Source of the DNA: Pelomyxa schiedti
Taxonomy: Eukaryota > Evosea > Pelobiontida > Pelomyxidae
Length of the DNA: 64,000 nt
NCBI GenBank assembly: GCA_020536535.1
Contig: JAHLWZ010000817.1
Coordinates: forward strand, 49,827-113,826
Reading direction: 5' to 3'
Position numbers and translations under genes: made by a program. Within the stretch, counting starts at the first letter, position 1. Each line of letters starts with the position of its first letter. This document shows positions 48,901 to 60,037 of the stretch, piece after piece. Below the pieces are notes generated by a model. That model ran no database searches. It was not told the origin of the DNA and was given only the letters and a program-made list of their open reading frames with translations.

Positions 48901-49654
48901 AAAAGGAGAGCAGAATCTCTTACCAAGATGCAAGAAATACAGGAATCCGTCTACGGCAAAGATATTCCACATTTTGCTGAACCTCACAGGTTAAATCCTT
49001 TTCTTTCCTTCCTTTTTTAAATGCTTTTTCGTAGAATGTTTGTCAGAGAAGGTTTTGCCAAACTTGTCGATACCAGACTCCATCCCGCTGTGCTTCATTT
49101 ATGTAATGATATGCTCATAATCTCTCGGCTGAAAGGGAAATTAAAATACCAGTTTGTCAAATCCGTCATGCTGGATCAGCTTACTTTGTTCGTTCAGGTA
49201 ATTCTTAACATGTTTTGGGTCAGTGTGTCATTAACAGCCAAAAAAGGTTGGGGGAGCTGAAATCAACAAGCGCTGTGACGCCGACCTTTGCTTACAAATC
49301 TGGGACCGCTCAACAGACACCTCAGTTCTCATCCTCACAGCAGATGCAGCATCCAAACAAGGGTGGCAACTAGCCATCTTCGCAGCAATCGATGCGTGGA
49401 ACAACAGAACGCCGGTGGGGCTAGGTTCCCTCACAGCATCACCGAATGGCAGCATGACAATAGCCGCCGGCCCGCACGCCTCACTCCGCGACCTCAAGAA
49501 CCCCCCGGACAACAAGCCCACACTCACAGCACACCAGAGCCTCATGAACATCAGCCACGCCGTATGCACCGGAGAAGTACTTCAGAAGGCCACCCTGGGG
49601 CACCGCGTGAGGCCTCTCAGCACATCAGCCGCCGTCCACACCACAAAATTCTAA
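42962..49654 (+). CDS. ARM-repeat / Pro-Thr-rich / coiled-coil / DH-PH RhoGEF
   Basis: Rho guanine-nucleotide exchange factor of unusual build. From MASGAGRSGVLKWSIPAPIA, about 2.3 kb of short exons encode armadillo-like helical repeats (EAAIQLFCILASDPTNGDAV; MATFLASPNPRVAFHAARGI; VQALRAMTNLAL). Next, one long exon (about 45245-46733) is almost wholly Pro/Thr/Lys-rich, with repeats of the type TPKPxVDTPK, followed by charged coiled coil rich in Glu, Arg, Gln and Ala to about 48220. Then the DH domain: LISKELLTTEQSYVTGLHRL, VWDENTQIGDVFLGMLPFLK, YVDYINNYDNCLATLNRLQ and LIFPIQRIPRYQLLLTDLLR, the CR3 hallmark. A PH domain follows (DMLIISRLKGKLKYQFVKSV; SKQGWQLAIFAAIDAWN). The C-terminal tail ends AAVHTTKF. 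DH assignment is very firm. Confidence 0.9.
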
Positions 49655-49799
49655 ATGTATCTATCCTCCTTTGTACGTACAATACACTTTTTTTTTTTTT
49701 TTGTTTGAAGGCACTCCCCTGCACCAACCACTTTCGTCTGGCAACGAGATTGCGGTGCAAGCGATAAAGATCAAACAAAAAAAAAAAAAAACCAAAGGG

Positions 49800-52700
49800 A
49801 TGGACTCCGGGAAGCCGAAGTCCAAAGGGGGACGACAACAGGGCAAGAGCAAACGGGGCAAAGGGAACAAGCACAAACCTACGCCGCAGGCACCACAGCA
49901 GAGATCTGAGGGCACAGAACAAACCAGCGGAGTGAAACCCACACCGAACACTGATGTCGCAAAACCGGTAGTAGAGGAACCACAGGGGTCTACTACAACT
50001 GCAACTACTGAACAAACACAGACTGATGTGCCACTGTTGGACCGGTTTCATCTTTGCATTCCTCCTTTTTTGTTGTCTTACGGCATTCTGTTCTAGGGTA
50101 TCAGCTGGTCACAGAAGCTCGCGTTATGTCCCCGAGGCGGATCAATCAGATCCCTCCAATTGGATGGATGTCTCTGATCTCTTAGTCAAGTCTGCTGAAG
50201 GTATCCCTCCTTAACAGATGTGTGGTTTGCAGTAATTTTATGAGAGCGCCTTATTCTTAGAAATGGAACTTGGAGAAATGCTACATATACGTGATTTCGA
50301 TTTACACGAAGCCATGTCTGCAGTAGACGTACATATTCTTCTATCACTATCTTCTACAAATGACATGCTAAGATGATGGATGCCAAAATGGACCCTGGCT
50401 TCAAGGCTTCGACAATACTCACCTATGATGAACGAATAATGTTGGGGTTACTCCCTTCCTCATCGACATTGACGGAAATTGAAGTCCTTGGTATTATGGA
50501 CAAACTTTTGGCTTGTGAGGTTACATACATTTAATATTTATTCCGCACCCACACCTGGCAGGTTGCTTGGTATGATGGCCAACCCTTGACACACACAGTG
50601 TACACCTGTTTGTATCTGCACAACATAGATAAAGTGACTCACCCCTGGCTTGGACCATACATTAAACTACTCATTAAAACTATTGATATGATACGCAAGT
50701 TTGTAATAGACGCAGCTGTATATGAGGTGGCATTTCCATCGACATCATAAAACATTTATTAACATAGAATAGGAAGAAGATTTCAGTTGTTCACTTCCTG
50801 GTTTTGGTGTTCTTGACATTGTGACCCCTGATGTTGGGGCTAAAATTGCGATGGACTCTGTGAATGACTTGACAAATTTCATTAAAGAACTTGCCCCAAA
50901 TCATGCAAATAAACCCATTTTGGATGCCATTTTATCACGTCTCAAACTACGGAAGGTGCAAACCCAATTTGTTCTTTTCCTCTGCTCACGTGCAAATGGT
51001 TTGATGAAGGCCATTTTCCTTGCTTACAAAAGTGTTACGACCAATACATTTGGAGAGGCTTACAAACAAATTAAGCAAGCATTTGACTTACTTCCAAGCA
51101 TTAAGTAGATGCACACCTTGGGAATAAAAAGTTACTTACTTTTACAGACAAACGTGCAATATCGGACAAACAATTCCAGATGGAACTTTTGAACCTCAAA
51201 TCGCTAAAAGGCTTCCCATGCCCGTCCCTGTAAGGCATATAACGTTAGGCTCATCTGAAGGGGTAAGTTTAACTTTCTTCCTTCCCATTTTCAATCTGCA
51301 AAGGCAGTTGATTTTTTGACAAGACAAATTTCGGATATTTTGAAAATTAATTCGATACCTTCTGTTATTAATTTTCAGGGATTGTGCGCATAAGCCTCCC
51401 CCTTCCTCAGAAATTGGAACTGACATTTTTACAGGCTTCATTTTGCATGCCAGCTCTCACAAACAAATCCAGGCATTATACCTCGATCTTGGCTGCTGGT
51501 CCTTTTCCAACGTCGTTTCTTCCCTCTTATTTCCTTTGCAGCATACAGTTGCTTGCAGAGATCAGGTGTACTCTCGAACCAAAATGCAATTTGCTAGAGA
51601 CACTGTTCTTGCCTTACCAACGCCTCCTAGTCGCGTAAATAACCCTAAGAGTGACACTTACTTTTATGACGTTGATGCTGTTGAGTTTTCTGCTTTTCTC
51701 CTTCCAAGATAACATACTAACAGTTGTGGTGTGAGACCATGCGCGTGATGCTATTCAATCAAGCACGCCAGAGAAGGCAGCTTTTAGGTCTTGCTTCTAA
51801 GTGGGAAGAGTGCCAAAACAAGGTAGGTCAGCGCAAAAAATTAATAGTTTCTCATACGTCACAGGCGCTCATCCTCGAGACCACCCTTTCCCCAGTTGAG
51901 GCTGTATGCGTGCAAGATTATATCCAACTTCGCTTTAACTATTTGTAGAAACCAGCACGCTATCTCCTATTTTATCTTGTTCAAGTAAAATTGCAAGTGT
52001 TAGTGCGATACCTTTTACTTGGATTTCCTCTTGAGTTGTATGAACCGCATGAGTACCTTATGATTTATTGGTATATTTTCCTCACAATGAACAACTAAAA
52101 GGGATGGAAATGATAACTAGAAATAGGTACGCTGACTATCTTTTCGATTTCCACCTGATGCAATACACTGAGTGCAGAAACCGGGCAGTAAGCGATACAA
52201 AAGAGGAGAGGTCAGAAAAAAGTAGGTGTTCAATCCTTTGTCCCAATAAACCTTACACGGCTCTAGTCAACAAAAAGAATAAAGGAAACAAAAAGAAGAA
52301 ACCTTCCAAAGTCAAGCCCCCGAATCTAACCATGTTGTATCTGACTCTGTGCTTGCATACCACAAGAGGCATCTTCAGAGTAAGAATTGCAACCTTTTTG
52401 ATGCGTTTGCTAACGGCTTTTAGTTCCTAGCAGCATTAAAGACAGCCCATATACTTTCCGACCGCCCATTCCCATTTGGGAGTGAACAATCTCGCTTCGA
52501 GCAACGTTTTCATGTGTTCTCAAAATTTTCATATCCCCCAAGAATAGAGTATTCGCAGTTCTGTAAAACCGCCAATTATTCAGCGTACTCTGTATGTCTC
52601 TCTCATCTTACTGGTACTAACGGGTAAAGGTAACGGATCTGCTTAAAGCAGCACAAGAAGCCTTTAATGTCGCAAGGAATACTCTCTCTTCTCTGCAGAC

Positions 52701-52964
52701 ACACTTAACTCATCACAACGCTAACGTGACCGACATTACCCAAATCCCCACTGAGGATATCCCCAAGTGGCAAAGAGTAAGTAGCTTTAGACTCACCTAG
52801 TGCGAAGATCTAATAGTTCCTCTCAGCTGCTTGTTACCAATGCTGTAAACGCTGACCTCTTGTCAAAACTAACTGACCTTGGTTCATGGCAGACAAGGCT
52901 TGGTAACCTGCACTTCGACTTCAATTTGAACCCATACTTCCCCACCATTACCTTCAAGCACTAA
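49800..52964 (+). CDS. NAA35: NatC N-terminal acetyltransferase subunit NAA35/MAK10
   Basis: Auxiliary subunit that anchors the NatC N-terminal acetyltransferase to ribosomes. A Lys/Gly/Gln-rich head (MDSGKPKSKGGRQQGKSKRG) leads to the signature ELGEMLHIRDFDLHEAMSAV and MMDAKMDPGF (family pattern ELGELLH..L.EAMSAIEMMDPKMDAG). Later: LTEIEVLGIMDKLLACEVAW, YTCLYLHNIDKVTHPWLG, AAVYEEEDFSCSLPGFGVLD, YADYLFDFHLMQYTECRNR and a basic KNKGNKKKKPSK stretch, as in animal NAA35. Near the end: GSEQSRFEQRF. It ends HFDFNLNPYFPTITFKH, like the DFSAHKYFPVVKL close of the human protein. More than ten introns. Stop TAA at 52962-52964. Confidence 0.92.
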
Positions 52965-53403
52965 ACAAAAGTTACACACTTCGACCTGAATGAAAAATAA
53001 AAACAACCAACAAAACACAGGTTTATCCACTGGGCGCACACAGTGCATTTCGTTTGATTTTGATGATGTGGGTTTTTGCTGAAACGTTCAATATCAGTGT
53101 CACTGCCCCGGCTGTGTGTGGCGTGGAGGAGCCATCCTGGCTTCGCTCAGCACGTTTCAGCAAAGAGGAGTATGAGGAGTCTGGCCAATGCATTGTTCAC
53201 AAGTGCTTCTCAGGTCGAGTGTTGACTTCATTTATTTCTCGGACTCTCACTAAAAATATTAAAACGAGCAGATTTTTCCCTCCACCCACGCCTGTCCTTG
53301 TGTATGGAGAAGGGAATTTTTTTGTAATAGAAGTCCTTGGTCCATAGGCTTTTTTTTTTTTAAATGACACATGGTATAAAAACAACAAAACGGATTGGTG
53401 CCC
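52965..53403. other. Convergent 3' intergenic region, no gene supported
   Basis: 439 bases between the NAA35 stop and the CenH3 stop. A 97-codon frame on the + strand (53054-53347) starts MILMMWVFAETFNISVTAPA but matches nothing I know and has no visible splicing context. It could be a small gene or chance. The region also has a T10 run at 53350-53360. Confidence 0.4.
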
Positions 53404-54235
53404 TCAGAAATGGGTTACACCTGGTCTCCCTGAGGGGTTGCGTTCATATAGGCGCAATGTAAGGTGAATGTCTCTAGCCATCACTGTCACCCTCTTGGCA
53501 TGGTGAGCACACTCAAGCCTGGATGAAAAGGATAGGAGAGTTTAGTTGGAGGTCTTCACTATTATTCAGTTTTGTATTTTGTTTTGGGGGATTTGGTTGT
53601 GTACACACGCGTCTGTGAGAAGCCTGGTGATATAATTTTCAGTTTGCTCCTGTAAAAGGGCTATAGCTTGTGCCTGCCACCTCCGGTCTGGCTGAATTTC
53701 ATCTGCTACAGCCTTGACCTGTCAATAGCACAGGGTAAAACACTCTGAAACGAATACCTGCATCAAATTTCTCCACTGATAAACCCAACCCAACGTAAAA
53801 AAAAGGTAGTGGAGAAACACACAAAGTTTAACAACAGTGCCCAATAAAGTGGGTTGGGAAAAAGGGGGGAAAAAAAAAGGGGGGGCGGGGGGGAAAGAAC
53901 GCACAATAAAGTATTAAACAAACCACTCTGGCGAAAGACAGCTTGGGGATCATTAGTTTCCCGTCGAATAGCTTATACTGCTGCCACAAGTCCCTCAGGG
54001 CCATTCTCCTCCTAGCGTCGAGGTCACCCGACACAGCCACTTTGTTACTGCCCGATCTCTTGCTCTTGCTCTTGCTCTTGGGTGGGCTGCTGCCCGTGCT
54101 TTTCCGTTTGGTCTGCGCCGCGGCCGGCGATTTGGGCGTCCTTGGTGCTGCGACCGCCCCGCGCGACGACGTCGGTATGATCGTCGTCGTGCCACCGTGG
54201 CCGCTTTTCGCGGGTGTGTGTCGTGACCGTGGCAT
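53404..54235 (-). CDS. CENPA: CENP-A-like centromeric histone H3 (CenH3)
   Basis: Histone H3 variant expected to mark centromeric nucleosomes. From MPRSRHTPAKSGHGGTTTII the tail of about 75 residues is Lys/Ser/Pro-rich and lacks the canonical H3 ARTKQTARKS. The fold begins with RRRMALRDLWQQYKLFDGKL (alpha-N, two residues longer than H3), then IPKLSFARVVKAVADEIQPD, RRWQAQAIALLQEQTENYIT, RLLTDALECAHHAKRVTVMA and RDIHLTLRLYERNP. From FAR to HAKRVT it aligns with H3 without gaps. The WQAQA segment is the CENP-A version of H3's FQSSA. Two introns: one of about 220 bases (gtttgttt to ttgacag), G/C-run rich, and one of about 85. The end GRPGVTHF runs beyond canonical H3. Loop 1 is not lengthened. 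Confidence 0.88.
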
Positions 54236-54358
54236 TTTCTAGTTCTTACGGAGTGTATGTTTTTTTTTTGGGTTTTTTGTTTTTTTTGTTTGCGGAAGAT
54301 TTTAAATTTATCCTATGCAATTAGACAAGACTCTTCCAAAGGAAGGTGCTGTGGGTGT

Positions 54359-57300
54359 TCAGGGGAAGCCGTAGAGGGTTGAATCATCGCGGAATGGCTC
54401 TATGGCTGTTGATGGTAGTGGAATGATGTGAACCACGTGGCTTTGAAGGAGCAGCCATTCTGCTGCTTCTATTGCTGTGATGCGAGTTACGTGCTTGTGT
54501 GCCACAATCCAGTTGACAAGTTCTTGTCCTGTTGGTTTGGTGTTTTTTGGGTTTAGTCCTAAAGCAATGTGGTCAAGAATGATTAACCTGTGAAACAGCG
54601 TGGATAAGTTTCTGTCATGTGGGCGTGTTCTTGGAGTTGTATTCCGCGAACTGGGTCACGCAATGCTGTGACTAAGGATCGCAGCTGCGAAGGAATGAGC
54701 TTAAAAGGGAACGCTACAGTTCTTACCAAATCCATGTCAAGTGTTGGGAGAGCAGTGGGTGGCGTGGCAGGATTAAATGGAGTGAGTTCTTGCAAAAACT
54801 GATATAGGTTTAATGGCACTACAGCTCGAATAGAAACTACCTGCAACAATGCACTGAAGCGCCGGCCAGTCTTCTTGGGAAGATGGGGCGGAAGACTCAA
54901 CTTTTCCAGCTCCGACAGGATCTCCAATGAAGAAGGTCTTCTTGAATGTTACCCAAAAGTTAAGGAGGATTAGGCTACCTTTTTTTAGGGTTGCTGTTCC
55001 AGCAGGAAGCTATGAGCTTATTTGTGGTAAACATAGAAGGGAAAGAAAAAGGGAGAAGCTACTTTGTCAAAGGGTGACGATGGCAGTGGAGGTCTGACGC
55101 CAGCTATAACAAGTTCTAATTGAAAGTTAATCCAACGGAAACCTTATGACTACCCAAACCTGGAATTTTGAAACGCTTTTGGTCATGAAAAGGGAATTTT
55201 CTTGTAACTATTTCCCAAAGGACTAAGCGATAGGTGAGAAATTAGGGAATTAGAGAATAGAAGATACTCATTCCAAAAGCATAGCAGTCTGCTGGTAGGC
55301 TGTAAGGCTGTGAAGAAAAAATTTCTGGAGCAGAGAACTTGCAGGTATCAGCAAAATAAGACCATTGAAGGAAAAAAAAGGAAAGAAGTTACCTGGGGAG
55401 TTCCAGTAGTCTCTGTGAAACCCTCTACATGTGTAGGGTGTGCAGTTCCAAAGTCTTTATTATTAATAGGTGAGCAATACACAAAGAGACTTTATCTTAC
55501 CGGTAATTTTCAGTTGGAGGGCGTCTGTTACCTAGAATAATATGTCAGTGTTGCTTCGAAGGGTTCTCTCTTACTAAAATGTTGGAGTCCTTAAGATCAC
55601 GGTGGCAAACTTCGGCACTGAGGATGATAAGGACATGTGTGGGCAGTTTGAGAATTACCTGTGTAAGTAATGCATGCCTCGTGCTACGTTGAGTGCAAAA
55701 CGAAGTTGGAGACTTAACGGTAGTGGTGCAGTACTTTGTTGTAGAAAAGAATCTAATCTTTAAGGAATTACGACTAGTTGCTGGTAAGATTTGGATGTAC
55801 CCTCCTCGTTGTATAAGTTCAAATACAATGTACATCTTAATTGGTGACTGTGTGCATGCACCAATGCATTCAACTAAATTAGGATGTCGCAACAAACTGA
55901 ATATGTGGTGAAACAGAATTGGGTGTGTGGGGGACAAACCAAACCAGACTTATTTCTTGACGAAATTCGTCGATGTTGAAGTTTGCAAAATCCTCGTGTA
56001 TCTTCTTGACAGCCACTGGGACTCCCAAATACAGTGCCCGGAAAACTTTACCAGCAGCCCCACTGCCAATTAACTCACCCAACACAATATCATCTGGGTT
56101 GATTTCCACGTGCACAGTCTTGCTCCCTGCCACAGCATCAGACATTATTTGCCGCAAACCTCCTCTTTTTTGAAGTGATTGGAGATTCTGCTGCTCATAG
56201 CCAGCGGCAGAAGCAGTGAACTTTCTTGAAACCCATTTGGAAAAGAAGGTGGGAGACCCGATAATTTGTGGTATAATTGAATTAGAAATCTCATTCTCAG
56301 GAGCCAGAAGTTCGGCCTGCAATACATAAGTTGAAAGGCAACTGCAGTCTCTGTAATACCTTGGACCTTTTCCTAGTTTTCAGGCCTTTGAATTCTTGAG
56401 CGCGACCCACAAAAAGTTCACATGGGTAAAGTGACTATGTAAAGTAAGAAGAGAGTACTGTGTCAGAGATGAGACCTCAGGGATGTGTTTTGCATTAGAG
56501 GCGAGCCGTGCAGTTGCCATCTCCACCGTGATGGGTATGTACCTGACCTATCAGCAAATAAGCCACTCAAAGAGGCAGAGGGGATGTTTACCTCATCAAG
56601 TACTACAGTTGATATCGTTGCAGCCATCTCTGGCCCAGACAAGGCCTGAGGACCCCGAAGATGGTATTCCTTGGGGAGCAAAATTAAATCATGTGTTCAA
56701 CGAGAACGCACGTGCCTTCTCTGCAAAGCGAGAGGGTTCCAGTAGAATTCTGGAAATGGCTTTGGCTATATCCGTGTAGTCTACAAGATAAATGTGTTCC
56801 TCCGGGTCAAGGGGAAGCATTAGGGATCTTGAGGCAAATTAAATATATTTCCTTTCCGAAGAAATTTACCGTTGTAAGGTAATTCGGGGCTTGGATAACT
56901 TCATGAAGGTATTGTAAAAACTTTTATCATATCTGACCAGTGTATATGGCAAATCCGAGTGCCTGATAACCTGAAAGTAGAAATTGGTTAAAGGGAAGGT
57001 AAAAAGTGCATACTCTTCGCCACTTTTTGTAAAACGTACAGCTGTCATGCGTCTCTGAGCAATACTACGAAGAAAGAGAATTAGAGAGGCACAACAAACT
57101 GAAACCTACTTGTTGGCCGAAAACGACATGTGACAGACTTGATGTAGATGCGGCTTGAAGGAACAACTGAAGTTGTGTCAGGTCGCCATCTGTGAAATAG
57201 AGAAAGTCAATAATACAACATTTGCATTTAACAAGGTAACAAAGCGGATGTGAAACCTGAATAGTGGCATTCGTAAAAGACTAGAGAAATATCCTGTAAA

Positions 57301-57422
57301 ATTCGTTTGTAATCTTCCAGAGACATGGGATCATATGACGTTAGCTGATATACGGAGCTGGAACGCCGGGAGAAGACTTCAGTTCCTTTGTCTATTATCC
57401 AGATTATTTTATTGCTACCCAT
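54359..57422 (-). CDS. TKL-type protein kinase with C-terminal DEP domain
   Basis: Start MGSNKIIWIIDKGTEVFSRR is the best visible start. Exons then read SLEDYKRILQDISLVFYECH, DGDLTQLQLFLQAAS and MTAVRFTKSGEEYALFTFPL, an N-terminal region I do not recognise. The kinase begins DIVLGELIGSGAAGKVFRAL (Gly loop), VAVKKIHEDF (Lys), LLRHPNLVECIGACTQSP and MYIVFELIQRG. Next are EVCHRDLKDSNIL (catalytic loop), a short exon into DFGTAHPTHVEG (DFG), ADCYAFGM, LWEIVTRKFPFHDQKRF and LIASCWNSNPKKR. A DEP domain follows near 54360-54600: KPTGQELVNWIVAHKHVTRI, EAAEWLLQSHVVHII and FRDDSTLYGFP, usually a membrane or receptor targeting module. All catalytic motifs are intact. Exon joins around the activation loop are inferred. 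Confidence 0.83.
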
Positions 57423-57647
57423 TGTCTTTCTTTACCAAAAGCTTCTGTTGGGAGACAGACCCGTGTAAAACACGATTTGGACAAGACTTTGCACACTTTT
57501 TGTGGGAGTCCTCCTTTGAAAACGTTGAGAATCGCCGCCTAGTAAGTGCATTAGGTTGGCACTTGTGTTTCCTATACTTTCTGTGACTGTTCAATGGATA
57601 AGACAGTTGGTGCCTTCGGTGATACTTTGGACACAGGGGTTGGATGT

Positions 57648-59508
57648 TCAGCATCTGGTGGAAAAATTCTTTGAGCGAATGTCTCGAGGCTGTGCTTCAT
57701 GTGAGCTGGCTTTTCCTAATACCCAAGTGAGTAACATCTATTAAAAGATGGCTACATACCCCAACGGCAACAAGTTCCCCTGCTTCAATTGCTATTGCAA
57801 AGTTGAGCCCCAAGCTTAAAATATAAAGGGGGTCTCTGTATTTGTGAGTGAGTAAATCTTAAGATGACCAGAAGTGTACTTTCGTGGACGTGTGTATTTA
57901 GTCAAAGAGGTCCTACCTTTTATCATTGACTCTATGTTTTTGGCCACGATCTTGAATATGTAATTGTATTATAAAAAGAAAGATTATAAACCTCTACTTG
58001 TAGAGCAAAACACATACTGTGGCGTGGCCTATGGCTCTTTCAGCCAGCTTTTCTTCTCTTATATTGGTAATATCACCGGCTACGAAAATGTTGTTGTAGC
58101 CCTGAAGTTGCAAGTACTTATTGACCTAAGTCGAGCCCATTAATCAACGTTCAAACTCATATGTGTACTTTGAGCCTTCCTTGGTCGATACATTGGGGAA
58201 AGTGCTTCTTGGCATACTCTACATTGGGTATTGGCCCAGCACACATGTAAGCCAAATCCACCTTTCCAATATCAGAGAGAATGAAACCAATAACCAAACG
58301 AACTTCTAATTCCAGATGATTGGTAACAATTGAATACATGTGTGTAGCGTGATTAATGGAATCGTCATCAACTTCACTTTCAGGGGGGATCTCAACCCCT
58401 GGCCTTGGTATGAGTTTGAACTGTTTTACAACATGGCCTAGCAGGAGTTGAACCCCTTTCTGTACTAAAAAATCTGTAACAAATTCACTTGCCTCAAGGA
58501 AATAAAATCAGTCGACGATAGAATGGAAGCCAATATTCACTGTACCTTGGTAGGCAATCGTTGAAGGATGGTTTTTCCGGAGTGTATTAGATAAATACGC
58601 TTTCCAGGATGCATTGTAACAATATTTGCACACAACTCCACCCCAGTTGGGCCTGAGTAATTAGCATCTAGGTTTATTGCAACTGTGTATTACCTCCCCC
58701 AATAATGGCAACAGTGGAGCTGGAAGCAATGGCTGCAGCCTCTTTTAATATCCAATCCAACCGGAACGGTTGATTGACTGCGGGCTCTTTTGCAAGTGGA
58801 TATCTGTTGCCCTTGAGAAAACCACCTGGAAAGAAAGGATTGCACATACGAGCAACCAGAAGCAAGAACCAGATAATCAAATGGAAGCATTATTGTCATT
58901 GTTTCTTCCACTTGAACAAGAACGTGTGTTGGGGATACATTGAGAACCTAGTGAAAGCAGTTATGTATATGTAGTAAAGAACAGGAGCATTTCTACCTCA
59001 CCTCGGACAAATTCAGCATGCCGTAAATAAGATGTATGTAAAACTTGTAAGCTTTCAGGAGGAAGTGCTTAAAAAAAAAAGCAGTCAACAAGGGATGAAA
59101 AAGAAAAGAAAAGGAAAGGATGTGGCTACTTTTAGGTGAGGCAAAAGACTTGAAAACTCCACTAGTGTTCTCAAAAAAATCTTTGGTGTTTGTGAAAAAG
59201 GGGCTGCCAGGAGAGGAACCACACACCCTTCGTGTCAACCATAAAGAGTTGCATCAATTTGTCGTTTCCCTTGTGCCTCTCCAATTCCCTGACTGCGGTC
59301 ATACCAGCAAACCCTCCACCTACAAACAAGATGTGAGTCAATCACGTATTGAAGGAGTTTTTGCCCGGGAATGCAGCACAAAAAAAAGGGGATAAAGAAA
59401 AGAAAAAGCCCAACCTACAACAACAACTCTAGGGCGCACGAAAGACGTGGTAGCACTCGTTGTAGACGAGGCACTGGTAGAAGTGCTGCTTGTGGTAGTT
59501 GTTGCCAT
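57648..59508 (-). CDS. FAD-dependent NAD(P)H oxidoreductase, FSP1/AIFM2-like
   Basis: Class II pyridine nucleotide-disulphide oxidoreductase fold; FSP1-type enzymes reduce quinones at membranes. A Ser/Thr/Ala head (MATTTTSSTSTSASSTTSAT) precedes RPRVVVVGGGFAGMTAVREL, the FAD-binding GxGxxG. Then FDYLVLASGCSYV (ATG-like motif), ASSSTVAIIGGG followed by PTGVELCANIV (NAD(P)-binding GGGPTGVE) and HPGKRIYLIHSG. Further on: KVDLAYMCAGPIPN and YNNIFVAGDITNIREEKLAE (second FAD motif, GD). The C-terminus (YILSLGLNFAIAIEAGELVA) may touch membrane. The last short intron is ambiguous, so the stop could be 57648 or 57697. The head lacks the N-myristoylation MG start of animal FSP1. Confidence 0.83.
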
Positions 59509-60037
59509 TTCGTGGTTAACACACACGAGCGTATATTCCTCGAACCAACTTTTATTTTTGATTTGTTACGAAAAGGAGGTTGAATCTACAAAACCAAAAA
59601 GGGGGGACGACAATTCCGTGCATAAAAAGGAGAACCTTCACTTTGCTTGAACCAAGCAACGCAGATGAACCTCTTCATCAGGAAAAAAAAGAATAAAAAA
59701 AAACAGGGGTTGATTACAGTGCAGCCTCCGATTGGAACCCCCACTCAGCCCCGTTTTCCTGTGACCGCCCTCAGCGCCCGCTTTTGAATGTTCCGTTTCC
59801 GGCCTCTTCCGATGCGCAGCGTCATTAAACGAACCACGGTGCTAAGGTTGCCCCTGGCAACGTTGTTCACTGAAGCCTTCCCAGGGCGCGGCTGTAAACG
59901 CAGCGAGCTCCGCCTGAAAGCTACACCATCACCAACCCCGAATTTAAACTCCCCCACAGCCGGGAATCCTCAGAAATAAATTGTCCTTCCGAATACTTAT
60001 GGGTGGCGTTGTCGAAAAAGAAAAAAACGAAAGAAAT
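59509..60037. other. Intergenic region between divergent starts, no gene supported
   Basis: 529 bases between the oxidoreductase start (-) and the next + start. A 70-codon basic frame on the minus strand (59745-59957) has no recognised motif and no support. Two A-rich clusters (59681-59704 and 60012-60040) flank a GC-richer centre. Promoters of both genes should be here. Confidence 0.45.

Noticed and set aside
53054-53347. 97-codon + frame as a real gene
   Set aside because: No recognised motif, no splicing signal and an ordinary length for chance. Described only as intergenic content.
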